NCBI GenBank assembly: GCA_024743115.1
Contig: JANSXC010000024.1
Span: forward strand, 40,865 to 104,864
Reading direction: 5' to 3'
DNA from: a bacterium
GTDB lineage: Bacteria; Planctomycetota; UBA1135; UBA2386
DNA: 64,000 nt
The translations under genes were made by a program, and so were the position numbers. The notes beneath the pieces are model-generated. The model was not told the DNA's origin. It worked only from the letters and a program-made list of their open reading frames with translations, and did no database searches. Below, piece by piece: positions 8,039 through 15,728 of this stretch (the first letter of the stretch is position 1; each line of letters opens with the position of its first letter).

Positions 8039-8749
8039 TCAGGCGAGGTCGGCCGCGAGGATCGCCGCCGCGAGCGGCAAGTCTTCCGGGCGTGTGATCT
8101 TGAGGTTCGTCGGTGAGCCGGGGACGACGGCCACCGGCTCACCGAGATGTTCGACGAGCGAGACGTCGTCGGTGCCGATGAAGTTCGTCGCCGCGGCGTG
8201 ATCGAGCGCGCGCTGCAGCAGCTCGCGTCGGATGACCTGTGGCGTTTGCGCCAGCCAGAGCTGCGACCGATCGACCGTGTGCACGATCAGGTCGTCGTCG
8301 ACGCGTTTGATCGTGTCGGCGGCGGGCATGGCCAGCAGCGCGGCGCCCGTAATCGTCGCGGCCTCGACGCAGGCCTGCATCGCCGCGATCGGCAGCAGTG
8401 CGCGGGCCGCATCGTGGATCGCGACGACGGTCACATCGTCGTCGGCCGCGGCGAGGCCCAGGCGCATCGATTCCTGGCGGGAGTCGCCACCGTGGCAGAA
8501 CCGCACGTCGCCGAGTTCGCCGAGGTGTTGGCGCCAGGGTGCGAGATGTTCTTCGTCGGCCGCGCCGGCTACGATCACCAGCTGGTTGCCGGTCGTCGGC
8601 ATCCCTATCGCTCGGGCCAGTCGCTCGGCCGAGTGCACGAGCACGGGGCGGTCGCCGAGCTGGAGATACGGCTTCGGCACCGGCCCGCCGAAGCGCGTTC
8701 CGCGGCCGGCGGCGAGCAGCAAGCAGGCGACCTTCACGCCGCGAGACAC
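8039..8749 (-). CDS. ispD: 2-C-methyl-D-erythritol 4-phosphate cytidylyltransferase
   Basis: Third enzyme of the MEP pathway: it couples MEP and CTP to form CDP-methylerythritol. The 236-residue protein carries the nucleotidyltransferase signature near its N-terminus (LLLAAGRGTRFGG, then VPKPYLQLGDRPVL), the central AIHDAARALL block and VDRSQLWLAQTPQVI with the usual C-terminal TDDVSLVEHLG. It is upstream of ispF. Its start lies only 13 bases from the start of the divergent ruvC, so any promoter for it must reach into ruvC coding sequence. Confidence 0.93.
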   Translation of the reverse strand: MSRGVKVACLLLAAGRGTRFGGPVPKPYLQLGDRPVLVHSAERLARAIGMPTTGNQLVIVAGAADEEHLAPWRQHLGELGDVRFCHGGDSRQESMRLGLAAADDDVTVVAIHDAARALLPIAAMQACVEAATITGAALLAMPAADTIKRVDDDLIVHTVDRSQLWLAQTPQVIRRELLQRALDHAAATNFIGTDDVSLVEHLGEPVAVVPGSPTNLKITRPEDLPLAAAILAADLA

Positions 8750-8762
8750 TACACTGCCCGTC

Positions 8763-9347
8763 GTGGCGGTGGTGCGGATTCTGGGTATCGACCCGGGGAC
8801 TCAGTGCGTGGGTTACGCGTGTCTCGAAATCACGCTCGCGGGTGCGCGAGCGGTCGGCGCCGACGCCCCGCTCGCGATGCGCGCGAGCAACGTGCGCGCG
8901 GCGGACTCGGGGGCCGGTGATGCACGCGTTGTCGACTGCGGGGTCGTTCGGCTCGGCAAGCGCAACTCGCCGCTGCCATCGCGCCTGCTCGCGTTGACCG
9001 GCGAGTTCCAGCAGCTCGTCGCCGCGCATCGACCGCATGAGATCGCGCTCGAGGAAGCGTTCTACGGCAAGAGCGTGCAGGCCGCGTTGCGCATCGGCGA
9101 GGCGCGAGGCGTCATCCTGGCGGAGTCCGCGCGCGCGGGGCTCGCCGTGCACCAGTTTGCGCCGGCCCGTATCAAGCGCTGCGTGACCGGCCGCGGCGAC
9201 GCGTCGAAAGAGGTTGTCGCGGCGATGGTTGCGCGGCTGGTTCGACTGCCGGTCGGGGTTGGCGCGCTGCCGCGGGACGCCACGGATGCCGTAGGAATTG
9301 CGCTCACCCGTATTGAGCAGCGCCGCTCGCCCGAACTGGTCGATTGA
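8763..9347 (+). CDS. ruvC: Holliday junction resolvase RuvC
   Basis: Endonuclease that resolves four-way DNA junctions with RuvAB. The RNase H-like fold is clear: GIDPG near the start (Asp10), the EEAFYGK block (Glu97), and the C-terminal DATDAVGIAL motif supplying Asp172 and Asp175, so all four catalytic acids are present. The 194-residue length exceeds the usual 160-180 because of a 25-30 residue Ala/Arg-rich insertion between the first strand and VVDCGVVRL (about residues 27-55). The start is a GTG at 8763, chosen because it lies just before GIDPG. No ruvA or ruvB is nearby. Confidence 0.92.
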   Translation: MAVVRILGIDPGTQCVGYACLEITLAGARAVGADAPLAMRASNVRAADSGAGDARVVDCGVVRLGKRNSPLPSRLLALTGEFQQLVAAHRPHEIALEEAFYGKSVQAALRIGEARGVILAESARAGLAVHQFAPARIKRCVTGRGDASKEVVAAMVARLVRLPVGVGALPRDATDAVGIALTRIEQRRSPELVD

Positions 9348-9721
9348 GTGGGAACGGGCCGGTGATCCGGCGCTGTCGGACGGACTCCCCCCTGTTATGG
9401 GCGTTTCCGTTGCATGAAATCGCAAAACCGTGGTTCTCGGGTGATCGGCCCGTTGCCAGGTCCTGTTCGGTGGGCAATAATCGTATTGCGGTTAGTGAGG
9501 CTCCCACGATTGCACCAACGTAAGTTGGCGGCGGAGGCCCAGCGCCATCCGTCCATCGCAATCGGCGTCCCCCTGGGTCGCCGAACGCTGCCGTTCTCGC
9601 TGTGTGGTTTCCCGGATGCCCAGTCCGGGGACAGTTCCGATTTTGGCTTCCGTCACGAGTTCGGGTGGCGCGGATCCGGAATGTGGTCGCTGGCGAGCGA
9701 CATGGTTGGGGAGATGACTAG
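9348..9721 (+). other. Intergenic region with two short RNA-like hairpins
   Basis: No convincing gene was found in these 374 bases; a 103-codon frame (9414-9725) has no family resemblance and an unnatural composition. GTGGG (9470-9474) can pair with CCCAC (9502-9506) around an inner perfect stem GCAATA/TATTGC (9474-9479, 9484-9489); the two helices share base 9474, so the outer one has at most four free pairs. Just after lies a hairpin CCAAC/GTTGG closed by a GTAA (GNRA-type) tetraloop (9515-9528). This could be a structured leader of the gene at 9722 or an operator. The region ends with a good ribosome-binding site, GGGGAG, six bases before ATG 9722. Confidence 0.4.
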
Positions 9722-10897
9722 ATGATGCGTGCTCCGATCCTGCTGCAGTCGCGAGAGCGGCTGTGGCCCGTGGTCCGTGAACGACTCGATGCGATCGAGC
9801 TCGGCCTCGAGCTGGTGCTCGATGGCCTCGACTGTTCGCACGGGCAGCACGGTTTCGTCGATGGACTCGCGCGCGATGGTGCCGGCGCTCCGGTCCTCGT
9901 CCTGTTGGCCGTCGAGGGCGACCCACTATTGCTGCCGCGCGTCATGTCCGCGGCGGAGTTCCTCGCCCGCAACGAGCAGGCGCTCGTTCATGCCGTTCCC
10001 GAGGGCAACTACTGCCGCGGCGCGGTCGCTCGCATCCTCGTGATCGGCACCGAGGCCGCGAACGCGGAGCTCGCCGCGCTGCAGCGCCTCGGTCTGCGCG
10101 AGCGTGGTCTACCCGGGCTCGAGCTCTGTCGCCTCGAGCCGTTTCGGCTGGCTGGCACCGAGCGGTTCGCCGTCAGTTGGATCGACGTGGCGGGGCCCGC
10201 AGTCGGCGTGACCGGCGCGCCGATCCAGGAGCCGGCGGCTCCGTCGGCGAAGTCGTTGGCCAGTCCCATGCCGGCTGCTGCGACCGACGATCCGTCGGAC
10301 GGTCGCGTCGCCGGCGATGTGCGGCAAGCGAAGTCTGACGGCGCCGCCGACGATGGACGTTTCGAAGAGCTGCTGGACCACGGTCGCAGCGAGCTCTGGC
10401 AACTGGTCGAAGTGCTCTGCGACCGCCTCGACCCCGCGGTGCGGATCGAGCGCGAAGGTCTGCGGCGCCGGATCACCTGGCAGGGCCGTCCCCTCGGACA
10501 GGTTGTCTGCCGCGATGGCGGGCTGCGGGCGACCGCGGCTTCGGGCCAAGAACACACCCTTCTGTCGAAGAGCGACGTGCGCGTATTCGGCGATCAGCTC
10601 GTCCGGCGTTATGCCGAACTCGCCGGTCTCCGGTCGCACTGCTCGGTCGCAGCGCCAACCAACGGCGTGGCAGCCGCGCGCGGTTCTTCGGCCGGAGCTC
10701 CCCCCGTTCCCTCTTCCTTCGATGGCAACGGCTCGACTCCGCGCGTCCAGGTGCGGAATGCCGCTGTGAGTCGTAGTCAGCCGCCCGCACGCGACACGCT
10801 GCGGTCGGCGATGGTCGAAGCGATGCTCTCCCCCGAGGAGTTCGCCGCTTTGGCCGAATCCCAGAATGCTGCCATGCCCGAGGAACCGCCCGGCTAG
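9722..10897 (+). CDS. Unknown protein with a PD-(D/E)xK-like N-terminal domain
   Basis: A 391-residue soluble protein not assigned to a named family. Residues ~15-160 have the order of a PD-(D/E)xK nuclease fold: helix, GFVDGLARDGAG (acidic strand), VLVLLAVEGD, a helix with RVMSAAEFLARNEQ, then VARILVIG. The position of the usual E-x-K is LLA, so the domain is probably inactive or a remote relative; this is pattern recognition, not a database match. A disordered Ser/Ala/Pro linker (~175-215) leads to a second domain (~220-305) of unknown type and a tail rich in Pro/Ser/Arg. The next gene, 32 bases on, is a MinD/FleN-like ATPase, so the two likely act together. The start has an SD (GGGGAG); the next codon is also ATG. 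Confidence 0.55.
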   Translation: MMRAPILLQSRERLWPVVRERLDAIELGLELVLDGLDCSHGQHGFVDGLARDGAGAPVLVLLAVEGDPLLLPRVMSAAEFLARNEQALVHAVPEGNYCRGAVARILVIGTEAANAELAALQRLGLRERGLPGLELCRLEPFRLAGTERFAVSWIDVAGPAVGVTGAPIQEPAAPSAKSLASPMPAAATDDPSDGRVAGDVRQAKSDGAADDGRFEELLDHGRSELWQLVEVLCDRLDPAVRIEREGLRRRITWQGRPLGQVVCRDGGLRATAASGQEHTLLSKSDVRVFGDQLVRRYAELAGLRSHCSVAAPTNGVAAARGSSAGAPPVPSSFDGNGSTPRVQVRNAAVSRSQPPARDTLRSAMVEAMLSPEEFAALAESQNAAMPEEPPG

Positions 10898-10929
10898 ACC
10901 GACCTCGGCGCAGATGGTGGCGTTTCGAG

Positions 10930-11841
10930 GTGCATGTGGAACGCAACCGGCTTGCCAGCAACACCCGACGCGGCTTTCTCCAGCGGCTGTTTCGCCGCGG
11001 TGGAGGGGGGCCGCCCTTGCCCCATCGCGAAGCCGCTGTCGTGGCGTTCGCGAGCGGGAAAGGCGGTACCGGTAAGTCTTTCCTGACGACGAGCCTCGCG
11101 ATCGCACTGCATCGTCGGGGCCGTCGCGTCGTCGTGGTCGACTGTGACTTCGGGCTCGCGAACGCGCATCTGCTGTTCGGTGTCAAACCGGTCTACACGA
11201 TGCGGAACGTGCTCGATGGCGGAGTCACGACCGAGCAGTCCCTGACGGCAACGCCCCATGGTCCGATGCTGCTCGCGGGTGGTTCGGGGATCGCCAGTCT
11301 GTGCGAGCTCGACGCGGGTCACATGGCGCTGGTCGCGCGTTCGATGCAGTGGCTCGCGCGCAGCTTCGACGTCGTGCTGATCGATTCGCCGGCCGGGCTG
11401 GCGCCGCAGGCGTTGCTGATGGCGCTCGCGGCCACGCACGTCGTCGTGGTGACGAACCCCGAGATCGCCGCGCTCACGGATGCCTACGCGTTGATCAAGT
11501 GCCTGTCGAGGCAGCCCGGTTGTCCGGAGCTCCACCTCGCGGTCAACCGCGTGCTCGAGCCCGGCCTCGGGTTGCTGACGTACGAACGACTCGCAGCGGT
11601 TTCGAAGCAGTTCTCGGGTTGCTCGCTCCACTACGTTGGCGAGATTGCCGAGGACCCGGCGGTGACGCATCGCCGGCTCGGGCAGGAGCCCTTGCTCGTA
11701 TCCCATCCGACATGTCGAACCTCCCTCGCGATTCAGCGCATGCTCGCGACGATGCAGCAGCAGATGGCCGGCCTCGAGCCGATCGTCTGCACGGGGGGCG
11801 GGATCGATCAGCGGATGACGGCGCAGCTGGCCCGCTGGTAA
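10930..11841 (+). CDS. MinD/ParA-family ATPase (FleN/FlhG-like)
   Basis: A 303-residue P-loop ATPase with the deviant Walker A motif SGKGGTGKS at residues 42-50, the switch I strand VDCDFGLANAHLLFG, Walker B VVLIDSPAGL and a C-terminal segment (SKQFSGCSLHYVGEIAEDPAV) that closely resembles FleN/FlhG. FleN-type proteins set flagellar number, but no flagellar gene is visible here, and planctomycete-like cells may use such ATPases for other polar or surface structures. There is no C-terminal amphipathic MinD membrane helix. The start is a GTG at 10930 or, with better spacing to GAGG, 10936. The gene upstream probably supplies a partner. Confidence 0.8.
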   Translation: MHVERNRLASNTRRGFLQRLFRRGGGGPPLPHREAAVVAFASGKGGTGKSFLTTSLAIALHRRGRRVVVVDCDFGLANAHLLFGVKPVYTMRNVLDGGVTTEQSLTATPHGPMLLAGGSGIASLCELDAGHMALVARSMQWLARSFDVVLIDSPAGLAPQALLMALAATHVVVVTNPEIAALTDAYALIKCLSRQPGCPELHLAVNRVLEPGLGLLTYERLAAVSKQFSGCSLHYVGEIAEDPAVTHRRLGQEPLLVSHPTCRTSLAIQRMLATMQQQMAGLEPIVCTGGGIDQRMTAQLARW

Positions 11842-11894
11842 CGGCCGCGGCCGCGAGCGGTTCCCTCGGGCCGTGGCCGGGGCGCCGTGAGGTC

Positions 11895-12191
11895 GTGCTG
11901 CGCATCTGGCTCGTCGTCACGCTCGGGTTGGCGGTCCGGGCGTTCGCGTTCGGGCTGCTCGGACCCGATCCGCGCCACGCGCTCGTGATCGAGCCGGTCA
12001 CGATCGACCTCAACTCGGCCCGCCTCTTCGAGCTGCAGGCGCTGCCAGGAATCGGCCGCGCCAAGGCCGAGGCAATCATCCTTCATCGGCTGCGCCACGG
12101 CCCGTTCGAGGCGGTCGCAGGGCTTGATGCCGTCGACGGTTTCGGCGCGCGGGTGGTCCAGGCGCTCGCGCCGTTCGTGAAGGTCGACTGA
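11895..12191 (+). CDS. ComEA-like helix-hairpin-helix protein, membrane-anchored
   Basis: About 98 residues from a GTG start. Residues 4-21 form a membrane segment, and about 40-97 are a double helix-hairpin-helix domain (IDLNSARLFELQALPGIGR, AKAEAIILHRLRHGPF, then a second HhH VAGLDAVDGFG). This domain binds double-stranded DNA without sequence preference in ComEA, the periplasmic receptor for transformation. No other competence gene is near. The start is uncertain: the frame continues upstream and overlaps the MinD-like gene, with no good Shine-Dalgarno, so a longer N-terminus is possible. Confidence 0.7.
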   Translation: MLRIWLVVTLGLAVRAFAFGLLGPDPRHALVIEPVTIDLNSARLFELQALPGIGRAKAEAIILHRLRHGPFEAVAGLDAVDGFGARVVQALAPFVKVD

Positions 12192-12274
12192 AGCCGCTTG
12201 GCGTCGAAACCACCGATTCCTGCGCGCGACGGTTCCTGCCGTATCTGGCCGGCGCCAGTTCTCGACTGGAGTTC

Positions 12275-12375
12275 TAACCCGCTTCGCTCGCCAGCATCAC
12301 GCGCCAGCACGCCGCAATCGCCCGGATCCTGCGTCCGGCGGCCGGCCCACGACGCTGGTGAGCGAAGCGGGCTAG
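12275..12375. repeat. Long-armed inverted repeat between comEA-like gene and nadC
   Basis: Arms 12276-12295 and 12354-12373 are 20 bases long and pair with 18 Watson-Crick matches, one G-U and one A-C, around a 58-base loop that is itself GC-rich (contains GGATCC and CCGGCGGCCGG). It is not coding and ends 38 bases before the nadC start. It has no T tract, so it is not a simple intrinsic terminator. Possible roles: attenuator or operator ahead of nadC, a small dispersed palindromic element, or an mRNA-stabilising structure. Confidence 0.7.
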
Positions 12376-12412
12376 GCGCCGTTGCCCGTTCGGGTTAGGC
12401 TTCTCGGCCACC

Positions 12413-13390
12413 ATGGATGGCGCTGCCGATGCGACGATCGACCGGGTGCGCCGCGCCCTCGCAGAAGATCTCGGGTGCGCCGATGGCGGCTCTTCCGGCC
12501 AGATGGCTCCTCCTGGTTCGACTGCCCTGGGTTCGACTGCCCTGGGTTTGGGGGCTGCCGGCGGGCTGAGGCTCGAGAGCGACGTCACGTCGCACCTCGC
12601 CGTGCCAGCCGATGCTCGCGGCCGGGCCCGGATGGTCAGCAAGGCCAGTGGCGTGCTCGCGGGACTCGATTGCGCGACCGCGGCGTTCCGACTCCTCGAT
12701 TCCGGCAGTCGCGTCGACCTGGCTCGGCGGGACGGCGATGCGGTCGAGCCCGGCGTCGAGGTCCTGCGCGTCGAGGCCGCGATGCCGGCGCTGCTGGCCG
12801 CGGAGCGCACGGCGCTCAACTTCGTGCAGCGGCTCTCCGGCGTCGCGACGCTGACCCGGCAGTTCGTCGACGCGGTCGCTGGCACGGGCGCCCGGATCCT
12901 CGATACCCGCAAGACGACGCCGGGTTTGCGGCTGCTCGAGAAGGCGGCGGTCGTGGCCGGTGGCGGCCACAACCATAGGATCGGTCTGTTCGATCAGGTG
13001 TTGCTCAAGGAGAACCACTTCGCACTGGCGCGTCCCGTCGGATACGAAGAGGTCGTGCGGCGCTGTGTCGACAACCCGGATCGCACCGCGCCGGTCATCG
13101 CGGAGGCGCGGACGGTCGACGAGGCCGTGGCCGCCGTTCGTGGTGGCGCGGACGTCGTGCTGCTCGACAACTTCGCGGCCGGTAAGCCCCTGCGCGCGGC
13201 GGTCGCCGCCGTCCAGGCCACCGCGCACGAGCTGTCGCGCCAGGTCGAGACCGAGGCTTCCGGCGGCATCGACCTGCAGACCGTGCGGGCGTTCGCGGAG
13301 TGTGGTGTCGACCGCATCTCGGTGGGCGCGGTGACGCACTCGGCGCCGGCGCTCGATCTGTCCCTGCTGGTCGAGGGGGTTGCGGCATGA
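12413..13390 (+). CDS. nadC: Nicotinate-nucleotide pyrophosphorylase (quinolinate phosphoribosyltransferase)
   Basis: De novo NAD synthesis enzyme: quinolinate plus PRPP gives nicotinate mononucleotide, CO2 and PPi. The 325-residue protein shows the family core: AERTALNFVQRLSGVAT, then ILDTRKTTPGLRLLEK and GGGHNHRIGLFDQVLLKENH, and EVE/EASGGID near the C-terminus. It is longer than the usual ~285 residues because residues ~25-50 are a low-complexity insert (GSTAL-GSTAL-GLGAAGG) that contains a perfect 15-bp duplication. Its stop overlaps the ATG of the RsbW-like gene. nadA and nadB are not in the window. Confidence 0.93.
   Translation: MDGAADATIDRVRRALAEDLGCADGGSSGQMAPPGSTALGSTALGLGAAGGLRLESDVTSHLAVPADARGRARMVSKASGVLAGLDCATAAFRLLDSGSRVDLARRDGDAVEPGVEVLRVEAAMPALLAAERTALNFVQRLSGVATLTRQFVDAVAGTGARILDTRKTTPGLRLLEKAAVVAGGGHNHRIGLFDQVLLKENHFALARPVGYEEVVRRCVDNPDRTAPVIAEARTVDEAVAAVRGGADVVLLDNFAAGKPLRAAVAAVQATAHELSRQVETEASGGIDLQTVRAFAECGVDRISVGAVTHSAPALDLSLLVEGVAA
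12515..12544 (+). repeat. Perfect 15-bp tandem duplication inside nadC
   Basis: Two identical units (12515-12529, 12530-12544) encode GSTAL twice within the variable insert near the N-terminus of the enzyme, so the catalytic core is not affected. Confidence 0.9.
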
Positions 13391-13812
13391 CCCACGAACT
13401 GCTGTTCCAGCCCGAGCCGGGTGAGCTGCGGCGCGTGCGCAACGAGGTGCGCGAGGCGGCCGCGAAGCTCGGCGCGACCGAGCGGATCTGCGATACGGCG
13501 GCGCTCGTCGTCGACGAGCTGGTCAACAACGCGATCGAGCACGGTGCGGCCTACCGGCAACACGGCCACGAACTCGCGGTGCGGGTCGGCACGACCGCGG
13601 CCGGTCTCGAGCTCGAGTTCTGCGACCCGGAGATGCCCGACGACGAGGTCACGCAGCTCGGTGCGGCGCTCGGCAACGCCAACGAAGCGCCGTCGCTCGA
13701 GAACGAGCGCGGTCGCGGCCTGTTCCTGCTGTCGATCTACCTCGAGGACCTGCGAGTCGGACTCGACAGCAAGGGCGGCCTGTCGTTGCGCGGCGTCATC
13801 GTCGGCGAATGA
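13387..13812 (+). CDS. Anti-sigma regulatory factor / Ser-Thr kinase of the RsbW-SpoIIAB type (HATPase_c_2)
   Basis: A 141-residue GHKL-fold ATPase. The N box is VVDELVNNAIEHG (about 42-54), the G1 region is replaced by a loop with CDPEMPDDE, and the G2 motif is ERGRGLFLLSIY (about 111-122). RsbW-type proteins bind a sigma factor and phosphorylate an anti-anti-sigma (STAS) protein; neither is nearby, so the target may be remote. It is translationally coupled to both nadC (ATGA) and the VanZ gene (ATGA), which is more likely a convenience of gene packing than a functional link. Confidence 0.8.
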   Translation: MTHELLFQPEPGELRRVRNEVREAAAKLGATERICDTAALVVDELVNNAIEHGAAYRQHGHELAVRVGTTAAGLELEFCDPEMPDDEVTQLGAALGNANEAPSLENERGRGLFLLSIYLEDLRVGLDSKGGLSLRGVIVGE

Positions 13813-14315
13813 GCCGTGTCCGCGCGGGCCTGCTGTGGCTGCTCGCGTGGTGGCTGCGTCTGCCACGGATCGTGCGAGTGCTCGCCCCGCTCGCGATCAT
13901 GGTCTTTCTTTGGGTGTCGTCGTCGAAAACGCCGACCTCGAAGCCGCCGAGCGTCGTGCGCGCGTTGCTGCACAATGGCGCCCACGTCGTCGCCTACTTC
14001 GCGCTCGGTGGCGCGTGGCTGCTCACGCTGCTCGGGCGCGGTGGCGAGGTGTTCGCGGCGTGGACGACTCGCCTGGTAGCTGCGACCATCGCGCTCGCCG
14101 TGCTCTACGGCGTCGTCGACGAGGTGCACCAGGCCTATGTACCCGGGCGCCACAGCTCGTTCTGGGACATGGCCTCCGACGCGGTGGGGGCGGTGCTCGG
14201 CGTCGCGTTCGTCGCGTGGCTGACGAGCGGCGAGGCGCGGCGCGGCTGGCGTTGTGCGGCGCTCGTCGGCTTGGCGGTCCTCACCGTGCTCGCGGCGACG
14301 TTTCTGCCGGGCTGA
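13809..14315 (+). CDS. VanZ family membrane protein
   Basis: A 168-residue polytopic protein with four or five TM helices. The VanZ family pattern is present: a hydrophobic start followed by SSSKTPTSKP, then LLHNGAHVVAYFALGG, YGVVDEVHQAYVPGR (Asp-Glu-x-His-Gln) and SFWDMASDAVGAVLG. Some VanZ proteins raise teicoplanin resistance; most have no proven role. It overlaps the preceding RsbW-like gene by four bases and is 72 bases before the selenoprotein gene. Confidence 0.85.
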   Translation: MSRVRAGLLWLLAWWLRLPRIVRVLAPLAIMVFLWVSSSKTPTSKPPSVVRALLHNGAHVVAYFALGGAWLLTLLGRGGEVFAAWTTRLVAATIALAVLYGVVDEVHQAYVPGRHSSFWDMASDAVGAVLGVAFVAWLTSGEARRGWRCAALVGLAVLTVLAATFLPG

Positions 14316-14387
14316 AACGCGCGGGTGCGGCTCCCGATTCGGTGCGGGGCGGCGTGCTCGCGCCGTGCTTCCGCTACCGTATTCGGC

Positions 14388-15728
14388 ATGACATGCCTTC
14401 GTCTCGGCGTCGTCCTCGCAACGGTCCTGTCGGCGGGCGCCGCGTTCGCGCAGCAGACCATGACCGAACGCATGAACGCCGGTTTCGAGAAGCGTGCACC
14501 GCAGGTCGGCGACGAACTGCCGGATGCCAAGGGCTTCGAGCTCACGGGTGAGCCGTATGCGCTGCGCGGCGATCGCGGCCATCTCACGGTGCTCGTGTTC
14601 GGCTGCCTGACTTGAGTGCCGTTCCTGCGCAACGTCCCCGGTCTGGAGGCGGTCTACCGCGACTACGCGCCCAAGGGCGTGCGATTCCGCATGATCTACA
14701 AGTCGATCGTGCACCCCGGCACCAACGGCTACACCGAGCCCTACACGCTCGCAGAACGGTTGCGGCACGTGAAGGTCGCGCGTCAGCGACTGCGGACGAC
14801 CGTGCCGTGGATCTGTGATTCGATGGACAACGCGATCAAGGCGGCGCTGAAGGCGGCGCCGAACGCCGAGTTCGTCGTGGACGCCGAGGGCAAGGTGCTG
14901 CGCAAGCGCTTCTGGCACGACCCGGCCGAGCTGCGCGCGTTCCTCGCCGAGCAGGTCGGTGCCGTCGAACGTCCGACGCAGGTCGCCGATCTCGACATGC
15001 AGCTCGTGTTCCCCGAGCGCAAGGCGCCGCGGGGCGTCGTGAAGCCGCTCGCGATGACCGAACGGATGCGTGGGTTGCGCGTGGCGCCCGTGCTGCCGAA
15101 AGCGGCGGCGGCCGGTGGCGATGACGAGGCGGCCGATTCGGCGCCGCCGTTCTTTGCCAAGCTCGTCGCCGAAGGCTGTCGCCAACTGCTGCGCACCGGT
15201 GAGGGGCGACTCTACCTCGGGTTCTACCTCGATCCGCTCTACGAGGTGCATTGGAACAACCCGGCCGGTGGTCTGAGCTTTCGGATCGAGCGTCCGGGTG
15301 ATGCCGAGTTCGAGGACGTGACGGGGCAGACACCGAACTATGAACACGATATCGACATCGACCCGCGCGAGTTCTTCGCCGACATCGCGGCGGCGAAGGG
15401 CGCCGAACTTCGGCTCACCGTGCGCTACACGGTGTGCGACGATGCCGAGACGTTCTGCATGCCGGTCGAGCAGAGTTACACGATCACACTCGAGCGCGAT
15501 CCTCACGCCGGCTCGCGCGCTGGCGATTGGATGACGGAGCTCTGCGGCGACCCGATGCAGTTCGACAAGAACGAGGACGGGCGCGTGACGCGCGCCGAGC
15601 TGCCGGCGAAACGGGCGCAGTTGATCATCAATCACGTGGATCGCAACCACGACGACGTCATCACGGCGGCGGAAGCGAAGCTGTTCCATGACATGATTCG
15701 CATCAAGCCGGGCGAGACTGGCCGCTGA
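14388..15728 (+). CDS. Deiodinase-like selenoprotein with EF-hand tail (in-frame UGA = Sec76)
   Basis: One reading frame from ATG 14388 to the stop at 15728 if the TGA at 14613-14615 is read as selenocysteine (446 residues). A signal peptide (MTCLRLGVV...AFA) is followed by a thioredoxin-fold domain whose active site is FGCLT-U-VPF. This aligns exactly with the FGSCTUPPF site of iodothyronine deiodinases. Other deiodinase landmarks follow: IVHPGTNGY (compare HPSDGW) and CDSMDNAIKAA with a strand and EGKVLRKRFW. A beta-rich domain (~170-390) follows, then two EF-hand loops, DKNEDGRVTRAE and DRNHDDVITAAE. The protein is exported, and probably does thiol/selenol redox chemistry on an unknown substrate; iodothyronines are not expected. 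A strict reading without Sec would give two fragments (14388-14615 and a GTG-started 14616-15728). Confidence 0.8.
14613..14653 (+). promoter_or_regulatory. UGA selenocysteine codon followed by a bacterial SECIS-like hairpin
   Basis: The in-frame TGA at 14613-14615 is followed after 24 bases by an apical loop GGUCU (14640-14644). Its stem pairs C-G, C-G, (C/A mismatch), C-G, U-G, G-C, C-G between 14633-14639 and 14645-14651. Bacterial SECIS elements lie immediately 3' of the UGA within the coding region and need a G-U dinucleotide in the loop; the fdhF element has the same GGUCU loop. Loop distance and sequence fit that model. SelB/SelA/SelC/SelD genes are not in the window. Confidence 0.65.

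Noticed and set aside
9470..9528. c-di-GMP (GEMM) riboswitch upstream of the ATPase operon
   Set aside because: A GNRA-type hairpin is present, but the conserved GEMM core sequences are not.
9414..9725. Possible 103-residue gene before the ATPase operon
   Set aside because: No family resemblance, odd composition, and its end overlaps a well-supported start with a strong Shine-Dalgarno.
10930..11841. Evidence of a flagellar gene cluster from the FleN/FlhG-like ATPase
   Set aside because: No flagellar structural or export gene was found in the window.
14388..14615. Reading the first part of the deiodinase-like gene as a separate 75-residue protein, or as a nonsense-broken pseudogene
   Set aside because: The TGA sits at the exact Sec codon of deiodinases, the frame is intact on both sides, and a SECIS-like hairpin follows, so recoding explains the data better.
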